From positions 62,001-126,000 of the forward strand of contig JARKIP010000203.1 in NCBI GenBank assembly GCA_029990175.1: DNA of 64,000 nt, written 5' to 3'. Position 1 is the stretch's first letter. Every line of letters starts with the position of its first letter. Position numbers and translations under genes: made by a program. Source of the DNA: Petunia secreta. Its lineage: Eukaryota > Streptophyta > Magnoliopsida > Solanales > Solanaceae. The notes below the pieces were generated by a model. The model was given only the letters and a program-made list of their open reading frames with translations. It ran no database searches and was not told the origin of the DNA. This document shows positions 44,759 through 57,086 of the stretch, piece after piece.

Positions 44759-47442
44759 TCATTCACCATCAGAGCCTTCATCGGAGGAACTCGCTGGGAG
44801 ACCAATTTCTTCACGAGTTAACCGCACAATGGCAACAGCTTCGCTCAACTCGGCGGGAACGTTGACATCTCGATCCAACATTTCCTAAGGACATCGCGCC
44901 GTGACTCTGCGAGGATAAGATCCTTCTTCTTTTCAAACTCTTCCTCGAGTTCACGCCTTAGGTTGGTGGATTCCTTGTGAAGCAACGCGTTCCGCTCCGA
45001 CAAGCTATCAGCTTGAACCATTAGGTCTTCGTTATTTTTACGAAGAACGCTCAACTCTTCGAACTGGTCAGCCAACTCTTTGTTCTTGCTCTCCAAAACA
45101 GAAGTGAGTTCGGCTATCTTCAGATCAGAATTGGCTTCGTGATCACTCAACTGTTCGTTCAAAGCTCTGATATGAGATTCCAGCTCCGTTTGGCGAAGAG
45201 CATGCTCATTCGTACTCTTGTCAAAATTGGCCAAAAGTTCAGCATACTTGGTCTCTGCAGCTTTCAGCTTCCGATGCAGGTCCTCTCCAGCCGAAGTAAG
45301 ATGAATAATCTGCTCATTCAAAACTTTAGCTCCATCCTGAAGCTGGCGGATCCGATCGACAGTCTCGATCGCCATTATGCAGTTCTGAAAGCAAATTGCA
45401 TTTGAAGTACATAAAAATCGATGCAAAACAAGAAAGGAAAATTTTTATAAGTATGGAGTTTACCCTGAGAGCACTAAAAGAAATCTGAGAAGGTAGACTC
45501 AGATCCGAATGCGTATTCAATCGAGCTTGCTCCATCGGGCCAATGACATCGAATAAATAGTCTGCCAATCGCTTTGGGCACCTTAGTAAATCAACATTGG
45601 GTGGCACCTCTACCGTTAGCGTCCTGCCACCCCTTTTTTCAGATTCACCTAAAGCAGCAAAGGCAGCAGCTTCTTCGGCTCGAGGAAGAGGCACGATAGG
45701 GTCGGCATGATCCGTACCAAAAAACGACGACCCCATTTCTTCATCGTATTTAGACTTTGTCGTCGATATTTGCCGATCCAAAGCTGGCATTTTCCCTTTA
45801 GCTGGATCCCTTTCCTCGAGTTCACGATCAAAGGCCTCGATTATTTCTCCTTGTTTTTCATGAGCAACGCCCAAAGAAATAAGAGCACCTTCTCTACTGG
45901 GCAAACCCCCCGAGCCCGAATTTACCTCTTCGGCTACAGGGGAAAGTTGATAGTCATCCACGGAGAGATCTCCCTGTTCAGCCACCTTCAGTTGGATGGC
46001 TGTCTCTTGGAGTCTCTCTTTGATTGGCTTCGTGGGACGCCTCACCAATCGGTCAGATCCCGATTCGTCCCCAGTTTCTTCTCCCTCGATGTCGATGACC
46101 GAGGTCGTTCCTTCGGCGGCTTTCGCTGCTGCGATCGCTGAACTTGTCCCAGCGATCACATCCTCTATGGTCTGGGGCACGTCCGATGAGCTACCCCCTT
46201 GCCCTTTTTCAGCTACCACTATCTTGGGCAAGTATTTGTTCCTCAACTCTTGGAACGATTTCTTCTTCTTCTTTCGCGGAGGAGCGTCATCGACTTTCTC
46301 TCTGCCCTCAGGCTCAGCCTCTTCGTCACTTGGCTCACCTCCAGCACCGGTGATGCCTGAGAAAATATTTTTCAAGTATCAAAAGGCGTCAATGAAACAA
46401 AATCATAGATACAAGGATAGTTCAAAGTTTACCATGATTCTTAGCTTTGAGTTTCTTCAAAGCTGCGACCGGTTTCCAAGCTCGCTTGTCATTGGTCGTC
46501 TTAGCAAGTACCCTTTTTCAGCCATGGTATAATATCGGCAACTTGATCAAAGACAACCGCATCCGCTGAAAATTTTTGAAGAACTTTGAGATTTGAGGAT
46601 CTTAAATTCATTCAAAAAGAAAGAAAACAAACAAACGAAGCGCTTACGGGTTCGATTCCAGACGCTTGGTAGCAACTCCTTTTCAGGGTCGGTTAGCTGC
46701 TTCGTAGGAATAAAGACAAAACGTTTATCCCATCCTCGGAGATCGTCATCGTTGTCGGATATCAAAGCCCGTTGGCCTCGTTTGGCCAAGTTTACTACTC
46801 CTCCTCTGTAAACTCGAGGAGAGTAGATGTTGAGAATATGGCGAAGTGTCAGCTCCACTTCCGCCTCCGCTGCGATGAATCGCATAATTATTACCGTTCT
46901 CCATAACATCGGAGAAAGTTGTCCGAGGCAGACATTGTGCATCCTGCAAAATTCCTCGATGACGTTATCGACCGGGAGAGAAAACCCGATCGTAAAAGGA
47001 TAAGTCAGCACCACTGAGTGATCCTCGACGTGAGTCGCTAATGTTGATTTTCTTGGAGGACACATCACGTCGATGTCACCCACTTTCCAACCACATTCCT
47101 CTCGAACCCGTGGAATACGGGAATCGAGTCCGGCGTAATCGCACAGTAAACTGAGTCGATCGGAATATTCTTCTTCTTCCCTTGCTCCGCTTCACTTTGA
47201 ACACTGATTTTGCAATCGTTCTCATAAGTGAATTTCTTTGGAAGAATTTCCGACCACAACTTCTTGGGACCATAGTCCTTCACCTTCCTTTCCTTCCGCT
47301 TTTTTCCCTTCTTATCTACTGAAGGGCCAGCATTGGTGGAAGTTTGCTCCACCACCGCGCCGGACTGCGGTGGAGCCGTGGCGGCAACTGCCGTAGTGGA
47401 AGTAGTATCAGCATCAACTACGTTTTGAGAAGAAGTAGACAT
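44759..47442 (-). CDS. Antisense spliced gene of the Tat element (Transposase_28-like N-terminal domain, coiled-coil C-terminus)
   Basis: Four minus-strand exons with GT-AG introns: 47442-46648, 46565-46433, 46356-45464 and 45384-44759. Exon 1 starts MSTSSQNV, is Lys-rich (KKGKKRKERK), then holds a segment (FCRMHNVCLGQLSPMLWR) like the Pfam family called putative gypsy-type transposon / Transposase_28. Exon 3 is acidic with a KKKKK patch. Exon 4 is a long coiled coil ending in an acidic SSSDEGSDGE tail. A one-base loss in a G run near 47083 and another shift near 44885 break the frame in this copy. Antisense ORFs at this position are known in Grande and other Tat elements; function is unknown. 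Confidence 0.75.
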
Positions 47443-47829
47443 TATCAAAGCACAAATCTGATTGGTGTAAAACAAAGCTTTTAGAAAATCTGGAGCAAAA
47501 GTGGCAAGAATTAACAAGCTGAGTAAGGAATTCCTGGGATTTGCTTAAGAAAATTGGAGAGTTTTTCAAGAGTTTTTGGAGAAATTTTTCAGAAGTTATA
47601 AAGTGTGTTTTGAAGCAAGTATTTATAAGGCAAATATCATCATTGCCTTGGGAACCGCTGAGAAACTGCTGCCCGCACGATGTCTGACACGTGTGACAGT
47701 GGGAAGTTGAGGCGACGCTTGACGTTTCAAAATGGAGGGACACGAGTGCTCCACGTGTTTTCCCGCCAAGAATTCAAGCCACTTGCCAAGTTTTCACGAA
47801 CACACGACTTAGCAAGTGGGGAGACTATC

Positions 47830-48993
47830 TGTACTGGTCGATTTCTGTTATCACAGTCATCGGTTTTTGTTTTATGAAGAGACATTAATTGACTTCGGAG
47901 TCGTTGTGATCGGGAAAGAAATGGTTTCGTTTACTTCCATGATCGATTATGTGCTCATCGCGATCAGATATTTTCGAAGACAACTTTCCAATGGATAACG
48001 CAGTATCCCTTATCCCAAATTTATCGGAACGAATTTAGCGGATTCAGAGGAAGTGGGTTGAAACGTGCAACTATTGGAAGAGAAACGTGAGTGTGCGAAA
48101 TTCTTCTAGGGTTGAAACTCTTCATCATTTCAACCTATAAATAGGTCTTTGTGCTCTGATTTGAGGACACGATTATTGACACATCTAAAACAGCACTATT
48201 CTCAAATCTTTATTCAGCCACCCAATTATTCTTGCTTTGTTCTTTCAACATACATAGGATTATTGTCGCCATTAGCACAATTATTGTATTAAATTCAGCC
48301 GTGGCTTGGTTCAAACGTGGAAGAAGGATCATCTCTTTCATTTGAAGCACCATCCTTCGGCTCTTCAATACAATAAGCTTTTACCGCTTTAATTATTTCT
48401 GTTGATTGCTTGTTTTAATTGATATTTCCTTTATTTGTCGTTTGATTCATTCATTACTTCACTACTCTCAATCTTATCGATTTGTTGTCGCCATTCCGAT
48501 CGCATAATTTAGTTCGTCAATCTGCTAATTGTTAAGTTATCCCGAATACATTGTAGTCGTTTATTTTATCATATTATTCGATCAAGTAAATTCGTATCGC
48601 ATTCATTTGCTATCATATTACGCCCGATCGTCATCGTATTCACCATCATCGTTGAATCTGTTGTCGTCATCGTAATTAATCGAAACCGTGCATCTAATTA
48701 AGACGGAATCATCTTATTGTAATTTGTCTACTTGCTATTTACTTCGAATCAGCCTGTTCATACTTGCCTTCGAACTACCTATTTGAACCTGACATCGTTA
48801 AAATTATATCTGACATCGAATTTGCATCCTTGACATCGATATACTACTCGTTTTCGAGTTTAACCGTTAAAGTTCAATTGTTTTACGAACGTAAGCTGCT
48901 TATCAATCGGATCGAATTAAGATATAAACGGTCGCATTAGACTCAACTAAATATAAATTTAATTGTAAAACCTGATAATTTTTGGGAAATACA
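47830..48993 (+). repeat. 3' LTR of the Tat element
   Basis: 1,164 bp, preceded by the polypurine-like AAGTGGGGAGACTATC (47814-47829). Nearly identical to 36558-37724. Confidence 0.93.
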
Positions 48994-49531
48994 CAAAAAA
49001 TTCTTAACCTTTGGACTTTTTTAACATTGAATGCAAAATACGTAAAAGTTTAATCACGATAAATAAGTATTTATATCAGTAGAATGATACTACAATGCAA
49101 GTGCGGGTGTGTTTGGTATGTAAAATTCATAAGTCCACAATGTATGATTTGTCAAAGTCAACACAGGGAAGACAAAACGCAAGAAAGGAGGCTTCGATTA
49201 TGCAATCTGACAATTTAATTGATTAGAATATTGCATCTAGATTTGACTTAATTTACTAGTCCTATAGAATGAGTTGGTAATTGGAAAAAAAAAATGGCCA
49301 GTGGATTGTAAAGTAACATTGTACAATATTTCCACAAACTCTTCACATTGATCCACTTCCTTTACAAGATTGTCTTGTAACAGGAAAAGGCAGAGAAGCT
49401 GCCTTTTGAACAAAATTATACTATCAACTTGTAGCATGTTAACTTGTGCTAGGAGTACTATATAAGTTGGATGAGCTTACCAATTCTTTAAAGCTATCAG
49501 TGGTATACTATCAGCTACATTTGTTGCAGAC
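48994..49531 (+). promoter_or_regulatory. Upstream region of the second EDGP-like gene with TATA box
   Basis: Unique sequence between the Tat LTR and the gene. TATATAAG at 49459-49466 lies about 66 bp before the ATG at 49532, a normal distance for a plant TATA promoter with a short leader. The Tat 3' LTR ends about 465 bp upstream of the TATA box. Confidence 0.6.
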
Positions 49532-50850
49532 ATGCACACTCCTAAGTCAATATCTCTCGTATTCATTAGCTTCTTCTTCCTCATTCTCCATTCTTGGTTT
49601 TGTACTGTCTCTTCACAAACATCCTTTGTTGTCCCCATCAACAAAGACAACTCCACAAATTTATACACTCTTTCCCCTGTCTACATAAAAACACCACTTC
49701 AATCAACTAGTCTACACCTTGATTTAGGTAGCCCATTATCTTGGATCGACTGTTCTCGTCGTTACAAGTCCTCTACTTACCAACATGTCCTTCAAGAAAC
49801 TCCTCTTTGTGATTCATTAAAAACCCTTGTTTATACAAATTGCTTTAAAAAACCTGGTCCTGGTTGTACTAACAACTCTTGTGGTTACTTTCCTGAAAAC
49901 CCCGTCACTCTAAATGTCGATATGGCTCAGATACTGATTGATTCACTTGCTTTAACTACTACTAATGGTTCACTTAGCATTCTCTTAAGTCATGTTTTTT
50001 CATGTGCTCATACAAAATTACTTCGTGGACTTCCCATTGGAGTTACTGGTGTTGTTGGATTAGGCCGTTTTAATTATTCACTCCCCTGGCAATTAAGTAG
50101 AGGATTTTCATTTTCATCTTCACCAGTTTTTGCTCTATGCTTGCCTAATTCATCTTCATCAAAGGGTGTTGTTATTTTCAATTCTCGAGGTCCTTACATT
50201 CTTTCTCCTAGTTCAGTTGATTTTACTAAGTTACTTATACTCCACTACTACTCAACCCTGTTGGTCCTGCTATTACTTACTGGCTCCCTTCTAGTGATTA
50301 TTTTATCGGTGTGACTTCGATAAAAGTCAATGGTAGAATTGTCCCATTAAATCAGACGCTACTGACTATTAACGAGGATGATGGATTTGGGGGGACGATG
50401 CTGAATACATCGTCCCCGTACACTGTGTTACACGGGTCTATTTTCAAACCAGTGGTGGACAGATTTGTCGCAGAATCTGCTGCGTTCAACCTTAAGTTGA
50501 CAACGCGTGTGAGGCCTTTTAAAGTGTGTTATAAAGCCACAACGGTAATTATCACTAGTATGGGGCCGAATGTTCCTGTCATTGATCTTGTATTGCAGAA
50601 TGAGAATGTGTCGTGGAGGATACTTGGGTCCAATTCTATGGTGAGGATAAAAGCTAATAATGTGGATATGTGGTGCTTGGGTTTAGTAGATGGAGGGCCC
50701 AATCTGAAGACATCCATTAAAATTGGAGGAAATTTTATGGAGAATCATCTTTTACAGTTTGATTTGGAGCAAAAGAGGCTTGGTTTTAGTTCATCACTTT
50801 TGTTACAGAATACCTCGTGTGCAGATTTTAACTCTTCTTCAAGCAACTAG
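49532..50850 (+). pseudogene. Second EDGP-like / nectarin-IV-like gene, intronless, one frameshift
   Basis: Open from 49532 with a signal peptide (residues 1-29, ending SSQ) and the same family pattern as 33952-36324: SLHLDLGSPLSWIDC at the first catalytic site (DLG) and TSSPYTVLHGSIF at the second (no Asp). The frame shifts near 50236, where homology moves to the next frame; a single missing base in CTTATACTCC explains it. The downstream frame is open to 50850 and ends with the family C-terminus (LQFDLEQKRLGFSSS). No intron is present, unlike its paralogue. It could be a recent pseudogene or a single-base sequence error; the rest is well conserved, including N-glycosylation sites. Confidence 0.85.
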
Positions 50851-51034
50851 ATGGAATCTATTAAATTGGATGCAGTTTTAGGGCGAGTTCTGACATGTGG
50901 GTTTAAACTGGATCCATTACTTATGTCTCGAGATATATATATATACACATATGTCATATGTATCTCAATTCGGTTTTGCATCAAACAACATTGTTTTACA
51001 ACATTGTTTTAGTTCTGTAATGTACAACTAGAAA

Positions 51035-51355
51035 AAAAGTGTTTTCCGACCGCCAATATGGTCGGACAATGGTCGGCTAGCCGACCGGTGTCCGACCAAA
51101 CGAGGCGGTCGGATAATGGGTGGTCGCACAAGGGTGTCCGACCGACTCGGTCCGATTTTCCGACCGCAAATCGGTCGAACACTGGTTGCACATTGTAATT
51201 TCTGGAATAAAATTTATTGAGCCAGGCGACCGAATCGGTCCGAGGTTGCAAAATTCTGGAAAAAAATTTCTTAAACCAGGCGACCGAGGCAGTCAAACAT
51301 TGTAATTTCTGGGCAAAAAATACCCAGATTTCGGACCGATTCGGTCGGAAATCTG
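51035..51355. repeat. Left CACTA subterminal GGTCGGA array
   Basis: More than ten copies of GTCGG/CCGAC-type motifs in both orientations, e.g. near 51049, 51061, 51073, 51091 and 51108, continuing to about 51348. Spacing is irregular. Short ORFs here are by-products. Confidence 0.8.
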
Positions 51356-51661
51356 GATAAAATCTGCAATATAAAACCTGTAATTAGAGCTCCACCACCT
51401 GTAAAAACAGTAAAATACAGCATCCAGTAAACAATAGGCTTCTACAAGCCTTAATTTTTTTTCTAAACAAGGCTTATTGCCTTTAAACTACAACTTTAAC
51501 AATTTACATATCATCAATACTTCATAACGATTCAAACAAGTTAAACTTAACAACAACAAGTCTAACAATCAAAGAAGTTTCTCAAAAACCAACCACAAAT
51601 CTAACAGATGTCTAAAACATCAACAATCCATTATTACTACTCCGTTGCCTCAGAACTAGAC

Positions 51662-51903
51662 TCAGACGACGAGCTGTATTGACGTTTGCTCATGCCTTCC
51701 CCTGCTCTTGCTCTTGCCCTTGCCCTTCTTCTTTCCGTTGTCCGCACTACCATACACAAAGTTCTGCATCATTTCCCGCATGACTCTCATATTTTCCTCA
51801 TTGCGCAAACTGTCACTACCCAAAATTCTGGATGGTCGTGAGGGCACCCGAACAAACCCCATCGGGCGAACCCACTCGCTATATTAACAATTAACCTCAA
51901 TAA
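51662..51903 (-). pseudogene. 3' exon of the CACTA-borne gene
   Basis: The minus strand encodes SRPSRILGSDSLRNEENM, a methionine-rich segment and a basic GKKKGKGKSKSRG tail. This layout resembles the C-terminus of plant CACTA accessory proteins. It lies just beyond the end of the inserted Gypsy LTR, so its upstream part is displaced to about 56640 and above. No catalytic domain. Confidence 0.45.
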
Positions 51904-53778
51904 TGTTAAAGAAATAATATAATAAAATTCAAGTTGTGACTTTTATTACTGAAATATGCAGAATATCCCATAGTGCAAATAAAAGGTCCAGTCCTCTCCC
52001 ATAAGCCATGAACATCTATAAGATAAATAATGAATAAAATATCTCGAATGCCTGAAACAATAAATGACAGCAATGAAATAACGGAAAGGTGCGCCACCAC
52101 GGAATGAGGATGGTTGGCTCACCGCTGATCAATAGGAAAATCTTCAACTCTGGCCACGGGGCTCGCTGGTGCTCGGAACCGTATCTGCCCGAACAGATAA
52201 TAAGAAAAGAATGAAGAAAATAACATAAGTCAAAAGGACTTAGTAGGTGGGTAGACTAGTTACTATAAAAGACAGGAAACTAGTCTAAGCAATAAATTAA
52301 CAGAATAGAGAAGGGAGAAAAAAGAAACATGTTATAATTCGCTATTTAAATAGTTCATCCAATCACACCATTCAACATCAATAAATCTCATTCAAGAACC
52401 AACAATTAAACTCAATTAATAAACCAGCAGAATATGTGGGCTAACTCCGAAACGATTTGATAGTGGACCAACTCCGAGGCTATCCAGTGTACCAACTCTA
52501 AAATAGATAGTCGACCAACTCCGAGGCTATCAAATGGACAAACTCCGAAACATTATCAATTGGACCAACTCCGACATATCAAAATAATCATAATTTTTCA
52601 TGTCAAATAGACACATTACTTGCAATACTTTAAACAACAACCAGGAGTAAACACAATCCAGGAAAAGAATCCATATTCCAAGTAAAGATTTAAACCCAAT
52701 AAAAAGGTGTAAACGGTTACACCTAGGGCAGTGCACATATAAGGAACGTATGTACAATATCCCGTGTGGACTAGTTCCACCAAAGAAAGGGATAGAACCA
52801 CCTACCTCGGTCTGAAGAAGCAACCCACTACTTAATAATTGGCTTTCCCTGCTCAATCTCCTCCAAATGATATTGCGCTAAGTAAAAGAATGAAATGCAT
52901 AATTAATTTAATGTATCCGTTCAAACTTCCGAATCTAAAATTATTTCCAGACACCGAATGAATTACATTCACTAAACAAATAACTTAAGATTAAATATCA
53001 AGTTTCTACATTTCAAATACCATAGTTTTAAGGTGAGATATAAGTCCTAATAAACTGATACAAAATCGAACTCCATCTGTTTCAAAAGAAACAACATTAT
53101 AAACTCAATTTAAGCTCACGTCCATAGATGTTTCACTATACAATCATTAAGTCATCATAGCAATAGCTATATGCCTGGTGATTATGCTAATCATTGCCTT
53201 CTTTAATCAATAAACCGTTAAAAAGATGGAAACAATACCTTAATGTTTCCAAGCCACCAAACAGTACATAATTCCAATTGAAAACGCCTAGGCAAAAACA
53301 CCACTAACGTTTTTGAATTGCATTAACCAATCGTTATGCTTACTACACAATTGGATAATCACTTTTGTTCTCATAAATATTTATTACCATCAAGTATCAT
53401 TATACTACTCCAATATCAACCTCAAAAGTACGCTGATATGATGAAAAATTAATACTTGATGCTCTAGATAAAGTTCCAAGAATCGCAAGGATTGAACTGC
53501 TATGGACGACTCATCCAATTAGCTCATGTTTTACAACCTAATTTTCTTTTAACCCTTATGCGACTTCTCCTAATACATATATATATTTTTCCATCTAAAA
53601 ACCAACTAGTATAAGTAATTTCTAATTGGTTCAACAATTAATTCTAATTACATTTCTGGCCCTTCTTCCAAATCAGAATTTATATGGATAATTTTCTATA
53701 ATATTAATTAATATAAATGAACCAAAACTAAGGGAATAACTAAAAATAATATTACTTATAAAATATCGGGTCATTACA
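51904..53778 (-). repeat. 3' LTR of the nested Gypsy element
   Basis: 1,875 bp, TG...CA. It includes short local repeats at 52440-52575 of the type GACCAACTCCGAGGCTAT. The ORFs at 51906-52856 lie within the LTR and are not genes. Confidence 0.7.
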
Positions 53779-54190
53779 TTCTCCCCCACTTAAACTCTCG
53801 TTCGTCCTCGAACGATACTTGAAGTCTGTGCATATGACTAATACTGACCGACTCTCAAGGGCTTCAATCACACCACTTTACAAATTCTCAAAAGTATTGA
53901 CAGAGCCTCTCTTGTAAATTGGGTAAATACCATGCAAAACCAATCAACCACATACTACTTGGATGCATACCTAGCCAGATTAATTAAAACCAGCTATAAA
54001 AAAATAGGCGTAAGGAATCTAGGCCCCACACGGCTGCACAAGAGGTAATAGATAAAAGACATAAGCAAATCTCAACTAGTCAAGTGTCATGACACATGCT
54101 TGGGTCTCAAAAAGTGAGGATAGTTCTCTCGCATACTCGCCACAATCTCCTAAGTAGCCTCATTATGTGGACGGTTTCTCCATTACACCT

Positions 54191-56640
54191 TTACTCACCA
54201 TGGAATTCTTTTGATCTCAACTTGCGAGTATTCCTTTCCACTATAGCAATTGGAACATCCTCATAAGCTAGGTTCGCATCCAATTGAATTTTCTTCGCCT
54301 CAATAACTTTAGTAGGATCACTAACACACTTCCGAGGCATAGAAATAAAAAAAAAACTGGATGAACCAGAATCTCGAATCAGGTAAGGCAAGCTTATGAG
54401 AAACATTACCAATATGTTGAACAACCACAAATGGGCCAATGAAACGACGACTCAATTTGCCTTTCTTCCCAAATCTCATGACACCTCGCATCGGTGACAC
54501 CTTTAAGTAAACCAGATCACCCTCCATAAACACCAAGTCCCGGGTCTTCCGATTTGCATATGATATCTGCCTACTCTGAGCAGTCCGTAAGCGATCCTGA
54601 ATAATCCGTACCCTATCCAAAGTCTGCTGCACATAATCTGGACCTAAAGCAATCACCTCACCAGACTCAAACCATCCCACTGGAGAGCGACACCTACGCC
54701 CGTACAAAGCCTCAAACGGTGCCATCTGAATAGAAGACTGGTAGCTATTATTATAAGCGAATTCTGCTAGGGGTAAATGGTCATCCCAATGACCACCAAA
54801 GTCCAGCGCACAAGCCCTCAACATATCCTCTAATATCTGAATAGTCCGCTCTGACTGGCCATCCGTCTGTGGGTGAAATGCAGTACTAAGCGAACCTTAG
54901 TCCCCAACTCTCGCTGAAATGACTGCCAAAACTGTGCTGTGAACTAAAAGCCTCTATCAGAAATAATAGAAAGTGGAGTACCATGCAATCAGATAATATG
55001 CTCAATAAAAATCTGAGCCAACTTCTTTGCTGAATATGTAGTCTTCACTGCAATAAAGTGAGCAGACTTGGTAAGTCTATCAACCACCACCCAAACCGAG
55101 TCATGTTGTCTCGAAGTCCTAGGCAAACCAACAACAAAGTCCATAGTGATCATCTCCCACTTCCACTCGGGAATAGGTAATGTCTGGGATAAACCTGCGG
55201 GTCTTCTATGCTCGTACTTGACCTGCTGACAGTTTGAGCATCGAGACACATGCTCAACAACATCCTTCTTCATTCCCTTCCACCAGTATAACTCACGAAG
55301 GTCATGATACATCTTAGTGGTACCGGAATGAATGGAATATCGCGAGTTGTGTGCCTCATCCAATACCAATTGCCTCAAGTCATCAATATTAGGAACACAC
55401 AAACGACCGTTGAGACGAAGGACACAATCATCACCGACTGTAAACTCTGACGCTCCCCCACTTAGGGCCGTATCTCGCAACTTTAGCAAATAAGAATCCT
55501 CATACTGCCTCCCCTTGATCTGATTGGCAAGAGAAGACTGGGTCATCATACAAGCAAACACCTTGTCAGGCGCTGGGCTGAATACTCTAACCCTCTGGTT
55601 AGTCAAAGACTGAAAATCAATCGCCAAGGGCCTCATATCAGCATCTAAATATGCAAGACTACCCATAGACTTCCGGCTCAATGCATCAGCTACAACATTG
55701 GCCTTTCCCGGGTGATAGCGAATGGTAAGATCATAATCTTTGATCAACTCGAGCCATCTACGTTGCCTATCATTTAAATCCTTCTGATTAAATAGGTGTT
55801 GTAACCTCTTGTGATCAGTGAAAATCTCACAAGGCTCACCATAAAGATAGTGCCTCCAGAGTTTCAAAGCAAACACAACCGCTGCCAACTCTAAGTCATG
55901 GGTAGGGTAGTTCTTCTCACTCACCTTCAGCTGCCTCGATGCATATGCAATAACCCTGTCATTTTGCATTAAGACACACCCCAAACCGATACAAGAGGCA
56001 TCACAATATACTAATAACCCACCTGAACTGGTAGACAGAGTCAACATTATAGCAGTAGTCAATAAGGATTTGAGCTTCTGAAAGCGCGCCTCACATTTCT
56101 CTAACAATCGAAACTGCCCGAGGCTGCAGTAGAAGAAAAACCCTTGAACAAATCGACGGTAATACCCAGCCAAGCCAAGGAAACTACGTATCTCTGTCGG
56201 AGTAGCAGGTCGTAGCCAATTCTGAACTGCCTCAATTTTTCTTCGGAGCAACTTTAATTCCCTCACTAGACACAATGTGACCCAAGAATGCCACGGAATC
56301 CAACCAGAATTTACACTTGGAGAACCTGGCGTACAACTTCTGATTCTAAAGTGTCTGTAGAACCACTCTCGGTGCTCCTCATGCTCCTCTCGGCTACGAG
56401 AGTAAATCAAAATATCATCAATAAAGATGATTAAAAAAATTCCAAGTAAGGTCTGAACACTCGGTTCATCGAATCCGTAAAAGCTGCCCGAGCATTTGTA
56501 AGCCCAAACGACATAACCAGGAACTCATAATGACCATAACGGGTACTAATATCGTCTTTGGGATGTCACTCACCCGAATCATCAACTAATGATAACCAGA
56601 TCTCAAGTCAATCTGAGAAAAGAACTTAGCTTCCCAAAAC
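54191..56640 (-). pseudogene. Gypsy pol remnant (partial RT, RNase H, integrase)
   Basis: From 56640 downwards: RT piece AKFFSQIDLRSGYH, then IDDIL near 56415 in a shifted frame, the RT-RNase H junction (RSFLGLAGYYRRFV), RNase H (LLVYCDASCIGLGCVLMQ, FTDHKRLQHLF), the HHCC integrase finger and core (HSGTTKMYHDLRELYWW, WEMITMDFVVGLP), and the integrase C-terminal part at 54321-54824 (APFEALYGRRCRSPVGW). The main open frame is 54989-56410. A break separates it from 54824, and several other frameshifts exist. The type matches Del/Tekay-like chromoviruses. A chromodomain is not clearly visible. Confidence 0.85.
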
Positions 56641-57086
56641 TGGTCAAATAAGTCATCAGTACGAGGATAAATCCTCACCCTCCCATCATCATCATCATCA
56701 TATGATCCTGGAGCACCAATGTAAAAAGGTGAGCTCAGATCATAATGTGGTACAGTGGGTGGTACCGAAGCGCCCACCGAGCTCGGATCAGAAGGTGGTA
56801 TAGTAGATCCAGAAGAAGTAGATGATGAAGCGGATGGTAATGGACTGGAAGATGGCGAACGCATGGTTAAGCTCATGCCATGCGGACGAACAACATAACC
56901 AGGAGATGTAGGAAGTGGCATGCCAGGGGGAAAGGTAGCGGGAGGAGTGAAAAAACCTGGAGCATATGTAGACGGAGGATATGTAGGAAGCATATGAGGT
57001 ACAGGAGTAGGAGGAGTAGTATGACCTGAAGCAGGAGAGGTACTTTGAACCTTTCTTTTCCCCCTAGCCTTCTCCGTAGATGCCAT
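56641..57086 (-). pseudogene. 5' exon of the CACTA-borne gene, fused in frame to Gypsy RT
   Basis: ATG at 57084-57086 opens MASTEKARGKRKVQSTSPAS, followed by a Pro/Ser/Thr-rich low-complexity region and an acidic run encoded by a GAT microsatellite (about 56686-56703). This kind of N-terminus is common in plant CACTA accessory proteins. Beyond RTDDLFDQF the same frame continues into RT sequence of the inserted Gypsy element, so the ORF at 56586-57116 is a chance chimera. Confidence 0.5.

Larger units (their letters stand above)
36558..48993 (+). mobile_element. Complete Tat-lineage Ty3/Gypsy LTR retrotransposon
   Basis: LTRs at 36558-37724 and 47830-48993 both start TGTACTGG and end AAATACA. 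The 5-bp flanks TAAAA and CAAAA are a near-matching target duplication. A primer-binding-like segment (TTTGGTGCCCACCGTGGGG) follows the 5' LTR. Pol order is protease, RT, RNase H, a second RNase H, integrase. Integrase after RNase H excludes a pararetrovirus, and the doubled RNase H is typical of the Tat group. An antisense spliced gene lies between pol and the 3' LTR. By eye the LTRs differ by about 14 substitutions and two small indels, so insertion is recent, yet gag-pol is broken in this copy. Confidence 0.93.
51904..56640 (-). mobile_element. Truncated chromovirus-type Gypsy retrotransposon inside the CACTA element
   Basis: In minus orientation the 3' LTR starts TGTAATGACCCGA at 53778 and ends TTCTTTAACA at 51904. 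The polypurine tract (AAGTGGGGGAGAA) is at 53779-53791. The polyprotein remnant occupies about 54190-56640. There is no 5' LTR, gag, protease or N-terminal half of RT; homology starts abruptly at about 56640 in the RT domain. The missing end suggests truncation or deletion after insertion, so no target duplication can be read. Confidence 0.85.

Noticed and set aside
51906..52856. Several minus-strand ORFs of 60-108 codons
   Set aside because: They lie within the LTR of the nested Gypsy element, with no domain and no conserved start.
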